Shown: positions 50,599 to 59,335 of the stretch, piece after piece
How the letters are laid out: every line of letters begins with the position of its first letter
How positions within the stretch are numbered: the first letter of the stretch is position 1
From: Dietzia sp. ANT_WB102
GTDB taxonomy: Bacteria; Actinomycetota; Actinomycetes; Mycobacteriales; Mycobacteriaceae
Assembly (NCBI RefSeq): GCF_008369165.1
Contig: NZ_VOBA01000002.1
Span: forward strand, 124,001 to 188,000
Direction of reading: 5' to 3'
Length of the DNA: 64,000 nucleotides
Program-made: the position numbers and the translations under genes
The notes under the pieces: model-generated
Seen by the model: only the letters and a program-made list of their open reading frames with translations
The model's database searches: none
Told to the model about the DNA's origin: nothing

Positions 50599-51894
50599 TC
50601 AGGCAATCAGCTTGTAGGCGTGGATGGCGCCAGCCCGGCGTTCGTAGAGTATGTCGCCGATCTGTGCCAGCCCGGTGACACCCTCACCCTCCGTGGACGA
50701 GGCGGGAAGGCGGAGGGTCTCGAGCCCCGTGTCGTGGTCCAGGAGGCCGAAACCGCCGACAACGGGTAGGAGCACCCAGTCGCGTGAGGTGCGCACGTCG
50801 GGGTCGCGTGACCACCCGCCAGTCAGTCCTGGGCCGGTGGTCCCACCCGTCGTCCAGGCATGCTGGCCGCTATCGGTCTTGAAAGCGTGGGTGGATGCGC
50901 CGTCGAACCACCGTGCCTGGGTGTCGTCGCCGGAGAGGGTCGTGAGGCCCGGCTTTTTCGCTGGTTCGGAGTCCAGTCGCAGGACGGGGGAGTACTGACG
51001 CGGGGCGGTGAACCATTCGACGGCCCAGGCACCATCCCGGTCGGTGAGTGCGAGGACGCCCTCGTCACTGACGTCGATTATCCAGAGGTCGTCGGCCCCT
51101 GTGGTGTCCGAGGCGATCTCCTCGGGTTTGCGACTGTCGTCGGGGACGGTCTCGGACAACGTCAAGCGTGCGGAGTCGTCACCGGGGCAGTGTTCGGCGA
51201 CGGCGAAACGGTCGTCCGTGAGGTCCGCCGTTCCGAGTGTGCAGTCGACGCGTGGTTGCATGCCCGCTTCCTGGGGCGCCTCGACGGCGCCGTACTCGAC
51301 GGTGCGGACAAGATCGTCGCGCCAGATCTCGAGCCGGTCGGCGCTCGACGCGAGCGCGTGCCGCCAAGTCGCTGTCACTTGCATGACATCCGGAAAAGCA
51401 CTCTGTCGGGTGCTCGTGTACTGCTGGGTCGTGGGGTCGAGGGCGGTGACGTCGCTGCAGCCGGATGCTCCGTCGAAGGCCGCAGCCAGGATGTCGGCGT
51501 AAAACACGGCCGCACACGGTCGGCCCGCGTGCGAGTAGGACCACTGCTGATCGCCTGAGCCGGCATCGCGCCCTATGAGGGTCCCGTCGTCGTCGATGGT
51601 GACGAGGTTGCCCTTTGTCGTCAGCGGGTCGCCCGTGCCCTCCGACGTGTGCGACCACAGGGGTTGGAGCGACGTAGGCCGAGCGACGGCGGGACCGTAG
51701 ACGGGTTGGTCGTCATCGGCGGTGCGGAACTGTGACCGGGCGGCGCTGCCCGACAGCAGCACGGCGCCAGCCACCACCGCCATGACGACGATGATGACGG
51801 CTGTGGTCACCAGGTCACGTCGTGTTCTCCGCTCGGAGGGCACGAGGGAGGGTCTCCGGCCCCTGGCGCCGGTGTCGGGTCTGCGTGCGCGCAC
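50599..51894 (-). CDS. Membrane-anchored PQQ/beta-propeller-like protein (Rv3212 position)
   Basis: A 431-residue protein with an Arg-rich cytoplasmic N-terminus, a single membrane helix (about 28-50) and a large outer domain with repeated short strands of the PQQ-like type (GNLVTIDDDGTLIGRDAGSGDQQW, and similar). Four or more Cys are scattered in the outer part and could form disulfides. It starts with GTG 51894, 30 bases after the DEAD helicase stop, so the two may be one transcript. It corresponds to Rv3212. Function unknown. Confidence 0.75.
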   Translation of the reverse strand: MRARRPDTGARGRRPSLVPSERRTRRDLVTTAVIIVVMAVVAGAVLLSGSAARSQFRTADDDQPVYGPAVARPTSLQPLWSHTSEGTGDPLTTKGNLVTIDDDGTLIGRDAGSGDQQWSYSHAGRPCAAVFYADILAAAFDGASGCSDVTALDPTTQQYTSTRQSAFPDVMQVTATWRHALASSADRLEIWRDDLVRTVEYGAVEAPQEAGMQPRVDCTLGTADLTDDRFAVAEHCPGDDSARLTLSETVPDDSRKPEEIASDTTGADDLWIIDVSDEGVLALTDRDGAWAVEWFTAPRQYSPVLRLDSEPAKKPGLTTLSGDDTQARWFDGASTHAFKTDSGQHAWTTGGTTGPGLTGGWSRDPDVRTSRDWVLLPVVGGFGLLDHDTGLETLRLPASSTEGEGVTGLAQIGDILYERRAGAIHAYKLIA

Positions 51895-51924
51895 GTGCAG
51901 TGTGGGGGGACGCCGCTGGCCCGG

Positions 51925-53463
51925 TCAGTCCCGACCGGCTTGATCTGACGACGAGGGGCGCCGACGGCGACGGCGGCGCCGCGCGAGTGCTTCCCCGGAG
52001 GCTGCTGCATCTTCCCCGGTCGCAGTCCCAGGAGCGTGGCCATCTGCCGTCGTGGGCGTCGGGCGCCCATCCGCGCCGGAGGCGCCGGTCCGGGTACGTC
52101 GCTGGCGGGACCTCGACCCGGTCCCGGAGTCCCCGGCGGGCCCCCGTGGGTCGCGCTCGGCGGAACGGCGGCCGGAGCCGGTTCCGGTGGCGGCACCGAC
52201 ACGCCCCCCGGCACTCTCGGGGATCCCGAGATCGGACCGTAGGTGCGAGGAGGTCGAGTAGGTTTCGGCGGGTTCACCGGAGTCGAGCCCGAGGGCCTTG
52301 TCGATCAGGCCCCACCGGGGTAGGTCGTCCCAGTCCACGAGGGTGACGGCGACGCCCTTCCGCCCGGCCCGCCCGGTGCGGCCGATCCGGTGTACGTAGG
52401 TCTTCTCGTCCTCGGGGCACTGGTAGTTGATGACGTGGGTGACGTCATCGACATCGATTCCGCGGGCCGCGACATCGGTGGCGACGAGCACGTCGACGTC
52501 ACCGGTGCGGAACGCCTTGAGCGATTTCTCGCGCGCGCCTTGGCCGAGGTCGCCGTGGATTGCTCCCACCCGGAAGCCTCGTTCCGCGAGATCGTCGGCC
52601 AGTTTCTGGGCGGTACGCTTGGTGCGGCAGAAGATCATGGTGGCGCCCCGACCCTCGGCCTGCAGAATTCGGGCCACCAGCTCAGGTTTGTCGAGCGAAT
52701 GGGCCCGGTAGACGTACTGGGTGGTGTTCTCGTGGGTGGCCCCGGAATCGGCGGCCTCGGCGCGAATATGAGTGGGCTTGGTGAGGAACGTGCGTGCCAG
52801 GGTGATGATCGGGCCCGGCATGGTAGCCGAGAACAGCATGGTCTGGCGCTTTTCCGGCACCATGCGCAGCAGCTTCTCGATGTCGGGCAGGAACCCCAGG
52901 TCCAGCATCTCGTCGGCCTCGTCCAGGACAAGGGCCTCGACTTTGCCCAGCACGAGCTTTGACTGGTTTGCGAGATCGAGTAGTCGACCGGGAGTGCCCA
53001 CGACCACGTCGACGCCCTTCTCCAGGGCCTCGGTCTGCTGCTCGTAGGGCGTACCGCCGTAGATCGCGAGGACCTTGAGCGGGCGGGTGCCGGAGCCGGA
53101 GGGCGCGGTGAGGCCAGTGGCAGCGATCTTGAGGTCCTGGGTGACCTGGATGCACAGTTCGCGGGTGGGGACGATCACCAGGGCGCGCGGGGTGCCGTCA
53201 AGCGTCCGGGTGGCCTCGCCGGTCGCGATGCGGTGCAGCAACGGGACGCCGAACCCGTACGTTTTTCCCATGCCGGTTCTGGCCTGACCGATGAGGTCAG
53301 AGCCCGCCAGTGCCAGTGGGAGGGTGAGTTCCTGGATGGCGAAGGTGTGGGTGATACCGCGTTCGGCGAGCGCGGTGACGATCTCTGGGCGGACGCCGAG
53401 TTCGGCGAAGCTGGGGGAGGAGTCGGAGGACGGGGCGTCGACGACGGCTGTCGTCGTGGCCAT
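51925..53463 (-). CDS. rhlE: DEAD-box RNA helicase RhlE-type
   Basis: ATP-dependent RNA helicase of about 512 residues. Motifs in order are the Q motif (FAELGV, HTFAIQELTLPLAL), ARTGMGKTYGF, VLDEADEMLDLGF, SATMP, ATDVAARGIDVDDV and HRIGRTGRAGR. The last 110 residues are low-complexity (Gly, Arg, Ser, Thr) and end in RRRRRRRPSS, as in cold-shock helicases. ATG 53463 is favoured; a -10 TAGGAT (minus strand, 53647-53652) puts a leader of about 175 bases before it and excludes longer starts. Matches Rv3211. Confidence 0.93.
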   Translation of the reverse strand: MATTTAVVDAPSSDSSPSFAELGVRPEIVTALAERGITHTFAIQELTLPLALAGSDLIGQARTGMGKTYGFGVPLLHRIATGEATRTLDGTPRALVIVPTRELCIQVTQDLKIAATGLTAPSGSGTRPLKVLAIYGGTPYEQQTEALEKGVDVVVGTPGRLLDLANQSKLVLGKVEALVLDEADEMLDLGFLPDIEKLLRMVPEKRQTMLFSATMPGPIITLARTFLTKPTHIRAEAADSGATHENTTQYVYRAHSLDKPELVARILQAEGRGATMIFCRTKRTAQKLADDLAERGFRVGAIHGDLGQGAREKSLKAFRTGDVDVLVATDVAARGIDVDDVTHVINYQCPEDEKTYVHRIGRTGRAGRKGVAVTLVDWDDLPRWGLIDKALGLDSGEPAETYSTSSHLRSDLGIPESAGGRVGAATGTGSGRRSAERDPRGPAGDSGTGSRSRQRRTRTGASGADGRPTPTTADGHAPGTATGEDAAASGEALARRRRRRRRPSSSDQAGRD

Positions 53464-53750
53464 TCCATCTACTTCTTCGGTGGTGACATCTGTGGTGGAC
53501 AGGGCGGTGCCTTTCTCGTCTCGCGCGCGGAGGGTTGGGGCCGCACAAGGTCCGGCCTCGCGAGCGGGGCGCGCGCACATTTCCACGGGATCCGTCACGC
53601 CCGACGCCGGAGCGATCCGGATCCGGGGAGTGATCCACGTGTCCACATCCTATCCCGTGCCGCCGCCTTTCGAGCGCGTCGGGCTAGCCTGGACCTCACA
53701 TTTCACTGATGACGGCGTGACATGCGCCAATAACGAGAAAGGCAGGCACC

Positions 53751-53978
53751 GTGGAGGTCAAGATCGGCATCGCCGACAGCAACCGTGAGCTCGTGTTCAA
53801 GACCGGGATGGCGCCCGAGGACGTGCAGAAGCGCGTCGAGGCAGCCCTGACCGCGGAAGCCAAGGCAGTCCTGGAACTCGAGGACGAGAAGGGTCGCTGC
53901 TACCTCGTGTCCACTGATCGGGTGGCCTACGTCGAGATCGGCGAGTCGGCACGCCGCGCGGTCGGGTTCCTCTCCTGA
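53751..53978 (+). CDS. DUF3107 protein (TB9.4-like)
   Basis: A 75-residue protein of the DUF3107 family (Rv3208A/TB9.4). The conserved pattern is VKIGIADSNRELVF, EAKAVLELEDEKGRCYLV and VAYVEIG, with an IF3-like small fold expected. GTG 53751 has GAAAGG upstream, and TAGCCT at 53685-53690 is a likely -10. It converges on tetR through a shared terminator. Function unknown. Confidence 0.88.
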   Translation: MEVKIGIADSNRELVFKTGMAPEDVQKRVEAALTAEAKAVLELEDEKGRCYLVSTDRVAYVEIGESARRAVGFLS

Positions 53979-53999
53979 GGGTCTGACCCCTCCGTGGCC

Positions 54000-54029
54000 C
54001 CCGGCCCGGGCCTAGGACTCCGGGCCGGG
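54000..54029. terminator. Bidirectional hairpin overlapping the tetR 3' end
   Basis: CCCGGCCCGG pairs with CCGGGCCGGG across a ten-base loop that contains the TAG stop of tetR (54012-54014). It serves both convergent genes. Confidence 0.7.
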
Positions 54030-54671
54030 CCGATCCCCTCCGTGGCGGGGGATCTTCGACAGTCCGCCCCAGCAGAGGGTGACGGTTGTGGAGACGGCGT
54101 CCGCGCGCGGGATCGGACGGCCTGCGTCGAGCCAGTGACCGGCGCTGACCCGGCTCGCGCCGACCAGTCCGACGGCCAACAGTCGCGAGCGGTGGGCATC
54201 GAGTCCGGAGTCGCCGCGCACGAGGTCGTGGACCGCGTCGATGCAGCCGTCGGTGGCCCTGTCGAGTTCGCGACGGACGGCTTCGTCACCGGACTCGGAG
54301 TAGAAGACCAGCCGGAACCCGCGGGTGTCGGAGTCGGCGTAGGCGAAGAACGTGTCGACCGCAGCCTCGACTCGGCGCCTGTTGTCCGAGGTCGATTCCA
54401 GTGCTGCGCGGATGCGTCCGAGCAGTTCGTCTACGTGGTGCCTCAGTACCTCGATGTACAAGTCGCGTTTGGAATCGAAATGCTGATAGAGGACCGGCTT
54501 CGAGACTCCGGCCAGGACGGCGATGCTGTCCATCCCGGACGCGTGGAAGCCTTGGTCGACGAACACGGTGCCGGCGGCGTCGATCAGTTGGCTGCGCCGG
54601 GCCCCGCGAGGGAGTCGGGCCGCCCTGGTCCGGCCCGCGGCGGCCGGGAAGGTTCCGTCCGGGCTCGTCAT
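54012..54671 (-). CDS. TetR-family regulator (Rv3208-like)
   Basis: A 219-residue TetR regulator. The DNA-binding helix-turn-helix lies at about 25-70 (RRSQLIDAAGTVFVDQG, MDSIAVLAGVSKPVLYQHF), and the rest is a ligand/dimer domain. ATG 54671. It is divergent from the DUF3152 gene with a 149-base spacer, so it may regulate itself and the moeZ-adnAB run; this is inferred from layout only. Ligand unknown. Confidence 0.85.
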   Translation of the reverse strand: MTSPDGTFPAAAGRTRAARLPRGARRSQLIDAAGTVFVDQGFHASGMDSIAVLAGVSKPVLYQHFDSKRDLYIEVLRHHVDELLGRIRAALESTSDNRRRVEAAVDTFFAYADSDTRGFRLVFYSESGDEAVRRELDRATDGCIDAVHDLVRGDSGLDAHRSRLLAVGLVGASRVSAGHWLDAGRPIPRADAVSTTVTLCWGGLSKIPRHGGDRPGPES

Positions 54672-54820
54672 CTGCTGGCTCCTTGTCCGCCCGGGCGGGA
54701 GTCGACAGTCGTCCGGGCCAGACGGACAATACCTGCAGCGGTGGAGTGCGGGAGGACGTGGTCACCCGGCATGTGGGATTGTGGAGACCGTGACCGAGGA
54801 GCGGACGTGGAGGTGCACGG

Positions 54821-55831
54821 ATGAGTGACGGCCGTCGCCGGATGTCGGGCGGTGTGGACCCCGGGGACCGTCAGCGGGCGCCGTACTACCCTCCGCACGG
54901 AGAGCCGCTGCGCGCGCCGTGGGACCCTCAGGAGTCGGCTCCGGGCCGTCGAAGGTCGGTTCCCGGATCGCGGGATCACCTGCCGCGCCAGACCCCGATC
55001 GGTCGGTTTTTCTCCACTTGGGGCTGGCGAGCGTACGCGATCCCGGTGCTCGTGGTGCTCACTGCCTTGGTGATCGGCGACGCGGTCGCCTCGCCGGGAG
55101 GATCGGATGAGAACCAGGTGGCCCGGGCCGAGGAGACGCCGGCCATTCTCGGTGTGCCCTCGAACGGCGAGGTCCCGCCCAGCGGAGAGTTGCCCGAGGG
55201 GGGGCCCTTCATCGGGGCCGCGAGCGGCGAATTCAGGATCGTCCCCGGGGGGACGGATCTGGTGGGGCGTCAGACCGCAGAGCGGTTCACCTACAGCGTG
55301 GAGATCGAGGACGGGATAGACACCGTCGACTTCGGCGGGGACGACTCGGTCGCCAGGATGGTCGACGCGACCCTCGCGAACCCCAAGAGCTGGACGGCTG
55401 ACGGCGCCGTCGCCTTCCAGCGGATCACGGAACAGGACCCCACGTTCCGAGTCTCGCTGGCCAGCCCCATCACTGTCCGCGAGAACTGTGGGTATGACAT
55501 CGAGCTCGAGGCGAGTTGCTACAACTCCGCCACGGGACGCGTCTACCTCAACCTCGCGCGCTGGGTGCGCGGAGCCAGGTCTTTCCAAGGCGACATCGGC
55601 TCGTATCGCCAGTACCTCGTCAACCATGAGGTCGGCCATGCGGTCGGTCATCCGGCGCACGCGCCGTGCCCCGCGGACGGGGCCCTGGCGCCGATCATGA
55701 TGCAGCAGACGTTCGGGGTGAACAACGGCGAGATCCACCAACTGGACCCCGAGGGTGTCGTCCCAGACAACGACGCAACGTGTCGGTACAACGCGTGGCC
55801 GTTCCCCGACGGGCCCCCGGTGGCGGGATGA
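54821..55831 (+). CDS. DUF3152 protein, membrane-anchored putative zinc peptidase
   Basis: A 336-residue protein with a disordered Pro/Arg-rich N-terminus, one membrane helix (about 70-88) and an outer domain of the DUF3152 family. H269-E-x-x-H273-x3-H277 with a further H280 looks like a zinc protease site (HEVGHAVGH). Three Cys of the outer domain could pair. ATG 54821 has GTGGAGG upstream and its stop overlaps moeZ. Proteolysis is inferred; substrate unknown. Matches Rv3207c. Confidence 0.85.
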   Translation: MSDGRRRMSGGVDPGDRQRAPYYPPHGEPLRAPWDPQESAPGRRRSVPGSRDHLPRQTPIGRFFSTWGWRAYAIPVLVVLTALVIGDAVASPGGSDENQVARAEETPAILGVPSNGEVPPSGELPEGGPFIGAASGEFRIVPGGTDLVGRQTAERFTYSVEIEDGIDTVDFGGDDSVARMVDATLANPKSWTADGAVAFQRITEQDPTFRVSLASPITVRENCGYDIELEASCYNSATGRVYLNLARWVRGARSFQGDIGSYRQYLVNHEVGHAVGHPAHAPCPADGALAPIMMQQTFGVNNGEIHQLDPEGVVPDNDATCRYNAWPFPDGPPVAG

Positions 55832-57057
55832 GCGCCGTGGGCGGATCAGCAGACCGCACCCTGCCGCCCCTGGTGGACCCGGTCTCCGACCTCAGCAGGG
55901 AGGAGCGGGAGCGGTATTCACGCCACTTGCTCCTGGGCGCGATCGGCGACGTGGGTCAACGTCGCCTGCGGGCCGCGTCGGTATTCGTGGTGGGGGCCGG
56001 CGGCTTGGGCGCCCCGGTGCTCATGTACCTCGCCGCGGCGGGCGTCGGACGGATCACGGTCGTCGACGACGACGAGGTGGACCTCGGCAACCTGCACCGG
56101 CAGGTCATCCACTCCGTGGGGGCGGTGGGCCGACCGAAGGTGGACTCGGCCCGAGACCGGCTGGCGGAGTTGGCGCCGGGGGTCCGGGTCGACGCACTTC
56201 ACACGCGGCTCGATGCCCTGAACATCAGTGCCCTGCTCGAGGGCCATCATCTCGTGATCGATGGCAGCGATAACTTCGCGACCCGGTACCTGGTGTCCGA
56301 CGCGTGCGAGATCGCCGGGATCCCGCTCATCTGGGGCACCATCGACCGCTTCCGGGCGCAGCTTGCCGTGTTCTGGTCGCGACCACCCGAGCCCGCCGAC
56401 CCGGTGACGCTGCGGGATCTCTATCCGTCTCCGCCGCCGCCGGGTTCGGTGCCCAGCTGTGCCGAGGCCGGCGTCGTGGGCGCGCTGTGCGGCACGGTCG
56501 GATCGATGATGGCCATGGAGGCGGTCAAGCTCGTCACCGGCGCGGGCCGGCCGCTGCTCGGCCGGCTCGTGCTGATGGATCTGCTCGACTCCACCCACCG
56601 GACCGTGACGATCCGACCGGATCCGTCCAGGGACCCGGTCACCCAGTTGCCCGACGGGGCCGACGACGTCTCCTGTGAGGTGCCGGCCCCCGAAATCGCG
56701 TCCGTTCCGACCGTCACCGCTGTCGAGCTCGCGCAGGAGTTGGCGGAGGCCGGACACTCCGGTGCGCTCGCCCCAGTGCTCGTGGACGTCCGCGGGGCGG
56801 GAGAGCGGTCCATCGCCCGGATCGACCCGTCCGTCTGGGTGCCGCTGGATTCGATCGCCGAGGTCGCCGCAGATCCGACCGGGGTCCTCGGACGTGCGGC
56901 CGCCCGGGGTCCGCTGGTCCTGTACTGCAAGTCCGGTGTGCGATCCGCCCGCGCCGCCACGACGCTGTCCGGCGCCGGTTTCGACTGGGTCCGGTCGTTG
57001 GCAGGGGGGATCGAGGCGTGGACACGCGATGTCGACCCGTCCCTGCCCGGGTATTGA
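55828..57057 (+). CDS. moeZ: Adenylyltransferase/sulfurtransferase MoeZ
   Basis: MoeZ/MoeB1, 409 residues, adenylates and then thiolates the C-terminus of ubiquitin-like sulfur carriers such as MoaD and CysO. The ThiF-like E1 domain has GAGGLGAPVLMYLAAAGVG and the adenylate site DGSDNFATRYLV; a C-terminal rhodanese domain has YCKSGVRSA, with C367 as the persulfide carrier. ATG 55828 overlaps the DUF3152 stop. It provides sulfur for molybdopterin and cysteine synthesis. Matches Rv3206c. Confidence 0.94.
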   Translation: MSAVGGSADRTLPPLVDPVSDLSREERERYSRHLLLGAIGDVGQRRLRAASVFVVGAGGLGAPVLMYLAAAGVGRITVVDDDEVDLGNLHRQVIHSVGAVGRPKVDSARDRLAELAPGVRVDALHTRLDALNISALLEGHHLVIDGSDNFATRYLVSDACEIAGIPLIWGTIDRFRAQLAVFWSRPPEPADPVTLRDLYPSPPPPGSVPSCAEAGVVGALCGTVGSMMAMEAVKLVTGAGRPLLGRLVLMDLLDSTHRTVTIRPDPSRDPVTQLPDGADDVSCEVPAPEIASVPTVTAVELAQELAEAGHSGALAPVLVDVRGAGERSIARIDPSVWVPLDSIAEVAADPTGVLGRAAARGPLVLYCKSGVRSARAATTLSGAGFDWVRSLAGGIEAWTRDVDPSLPGY

Positions 57058-57070
57058 CCGAGGGGATGAG

Positions 57071-57076
57071 TAGCGT
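57071..57076 (+). promoter_or_regulatory. -10 box of the TIGR02569 gene (leaderless type)
   Basis: TAGCGT lies seven bases before GTG 57084. It suggests an internal promoter in an otherwise packed run. Confidence 0.45.
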
Positions 57077-57083
57077 GGGCGGA

Positions 57084-57977
57084 GTGAACGACGTGAGTGT
57101 CCCCGAACACGTCCGCGGCGCGTTCGGCGTGGCGGACGGCCCGGCCGTGGCTGTGGTCGCCGGCTCGGGGACCGGTTGGCTGGTGTCCACGTCCGGGGCC
57201 GCCATCGTGCTCCGGCCCGTCGCGGACACGGCGATGGCCAATTGGTCGGCCCGAATCCGCGAGGAACTTGATGTGACGGGGCTCCGCGTGGCCTTGCCGG
57301 TGCGCTCCACCGACGGCCGTCACGTCGTCAGTGGCTGGCGTGCCGACCGGGTGGTGTCCGGCCGCCCCGAGGCGCGGGCCGACGAGACCATCGCATGGTC
57401 GGCCAGGATCAACGCGGCGCTTGCCGACGTCGAGCGCCCGCGGCTGGCCGCGCGCCCGGCGAGGAGACCGTGGGCCGAGACCGACCTTTTCGCGTTGGCC
57501 GAGGCGGCCGCCTGGGACGGCGATCCGGAGCATGACTTGGCGCCGGGGATGGAGGACCGAGGTACGCCCTTCGCGACCCACCGTGCGGCTGCCTTGCTCG
57601 GTGCGACGGGCCTCATCCGGCACCGCCGGCCGCTCGACATGACGCCCGTGGCCGGAGTGGTGCACGGGGACTTGGCCCGGGGTCTGCTCTTCGATTCGTC
57701 CGCCGAGCCCGCGTTAACGGATGTTGTCCCTTATAACCGGCCGGCCTCGTGGTCGGCTGCGGTCGTCGCGGTCGACCATTTGTCGTGGGGCACGGTCGAC
57801 TCGGGTGTCCTCAGGCGGTGGCGCCATCTCGAGCAGTGGCCCCAGATGGTGCTGCGCGCTGCTGTGTTCCGCCTGTCGGTGCACGCGTTGCATCCCGGTT
57901 CGCGGCCGCACGCGATGGACGGCTTGCAATCCATGGCCCGCGAGGTCGGAGAGTTCGTCGGGGACCCGGCCGCATGA
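57084..57977 (+). CDS. TIGR02569-family protein
   Basis: A 297-residue protein of the TIGR02569 family (Rv3205c), restricted to Actinobacteria. Conserved parts include the N-terminal VSVPEHVRGAFGV, WSARINAALADV, and the central ATHRAAALLGATG-like segment; the fold has kinase-like features (HGDLARGLLFD resembles a phosphotransferase catalytic loop). GTG 57084 stands seven bases after TAGCGT; ATG 57066 is an alternative. It overlaps the MFS gene by four bases. Function unknown. Confidence 0.8.
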   Translation: MNDVSVPEHVRGAFGVADGPAVAVVAGSGTGWLVSTSGAAIVLRPVADTAMANWSARIREELDVTGLRVALPVRSTDGRHVVSGWRADRVVSGRPEARADETIAWSARINAALADVERPRLAARPARRPWAETDLFALAEAAAWDGDPEHDLAPGMEDRGTPFATHRAAALLGATGLIRHRRPLDMTPVAGVVHGDLARGLLFDSSAEPALTDVVPYNRPASWSAAVVAVDHLSWGTVDSGVLRRWRHLEQWPQMVLRAAVFRLSVHALHPGSRPHAMDGLQSMAREVGEFVGDPAA

Positions 57978-59275
57978 TGCCGCGTTACCCGGGGGCGGCA
58001 TCTCGCCAGGGGGCCCTCGCATTCCCGCTTGTGGCGCTCGTAGGCGTGGTTCTCGTCTCGCTGAACCTCCGGACCGCCGTGACCTCTCTGAGCCCGCTGC
58101 TCGGAGTGATCGACGCGGAAATAGGCCTCGGCGTCGCCGGGATGGGCCTGCTCGGGATGGTCCCTACGGCGATGTTCGCGGTATGGGGTGTGCTCACCCC
58201 GCTGGTCCTGCGACGCATGGGACTGGAGATGCTGACGGTGTTGGCGATGGCCGCGGCTGCCGTCGGGCAGCTCGTCCGTGCCGCCGCCCACGATCCCTGG
58301 GTGATGGGCGCCGGATCGATCATCGCGCTGGCCGGGATGGGTATCGGTAACGTCGTCGCCCCGCCGCTGGTCAAAAAGTACTTCCCCCGCCACGTGGCGG
58401 CGGTCAGCATGGCCTACATCACGGGACTGCAGATGGGCACCGTCGTCCCCGCGCTGGTGGCCGTGCCCGTCGAGGAGGCCGCGGGGTGGCGGGTCTCCAT
58501 CGGGTGGTGGGCTGCCCTCGCCGTCGTCGCGGCGGTCCCCTGGGTCATCGAAATCCTACGCCCGGACACCTCCACCAGCGCTCCTGTCGCATTTGCCGGA
58601 AATCCTGATACGCCCGCCGGCGCGGCTGCGGCCCCAGTGCAGCGGATCCGGCCGTGGCGTTCCCCTGTCGGCGTGGCGCTGGCCCTGTTCTTCGGCACAA
58701 ACTCGCTGTGTACATACGCGTTCTTCACCTGGCTCCCGGCCGTCGCGGAATCCATCGGCATGACGCGGGCGGAGGGAGGCATGGCACTCGCGGTGTTTTC
58801 CGCGATCGGCCTCATCGCAGCACTGGCCGTGCCGTGGATCGCGGGCCGGTTCGATGATCCGTACGCCGTCGTCGTCGCCTCCGTCGTGTCCTACCTGGCC
58901 GCTTTCGCCGGCTTGCTCTGGGCGCCCGGGTTTGCGCCATGGCTGTGGATCTGTCTGCTCGGGGTCGGGCCCAGCACGTTCCCGCTGTGCCTGACGCTGA
59001 TCAATCTGCGCACCCGCACCCAGGCAGGCTCGGCGGCGCTGTCTGGCTTCTCTCAGGGCGTCGGCTACACAGCCGCGAGTCTGGGCCCGATCGTCTTCGG
59101 CATGCTGTTCAACGGTCCGGGACTAGCCGCTGGCCTGGCGTTCCTCACCGTGGTGCTGGTCGTGATGACGGCGGTCTCGCGGACCGCGTGCCGCCCGAAC
59201 ATGCTCGAGGACACCCTGCACGGACCCCTCAGGGCAGGCGCAGCTCACGGCCGCGGTGTGCAGGACACCCAGTAG
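57974..59275 (+). CDS. MFS transporter, CynX/NimT type
   Basis: Major facilitator transporter of 433 residues with twelve predicted helices. The first helices contain VVLVSLNLRTAVTSLSPLLG, typical of cyanate/nitroimidazole-type exporters, and loop 2-3 has RRMGLEML. Substrate cannot be inferred. ATG 57974 overlaps TIGR02569 by four bases (ATGA). The C-terminus is a short soluble tail. In Mycobacterium this spot holds other genes, so it may be lineage-specific. Confidence 0.85.
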   Translation: MMPRYPGAASRQGALAFPLVALVGVVLVSLNLRTAVTSLSPLLGVIDAEIGLGVAGMGLLGMVPTAMFAVWGVLTPLVLRRMGLEMLTVLAMAAAAVGQLVRAAAHDPWVMGAGSIIALAGMGIGNVVAPPLVKKYFPRHVAAVSMAYITGLQMGTVVPALVAVPVEEAAGWRVSIGWWAALAVVAAVPWVIEILRPDTSTSAPVAFAGNPDTPAGAAAAPVQRIRPWRSPVGVALALFFGTNSLCTYAFFTWLPAVAESIGMTRAEGGMALAVFSAIGLIAALAVPWIAGRFDDPYAVVVASVVSYLAAFAGLLWAPGFAPWLWICLLGVGPSTFPLCLTLINLRTRTQAGSAALSGFSQGVGYTAASLGPIVFGMLFNGPGLAAGLAFLTVVLVVMTAVSRTACRPNMLEDTLHGPLRAGAAHGRGVQDTQ

Positions 59276-59335
59276 CCGGGTTGCCGGACATGGGCGAGCC
59301 GGTGGAGTGTCGTAGCCGTGTGGTCTCATCGAGCC

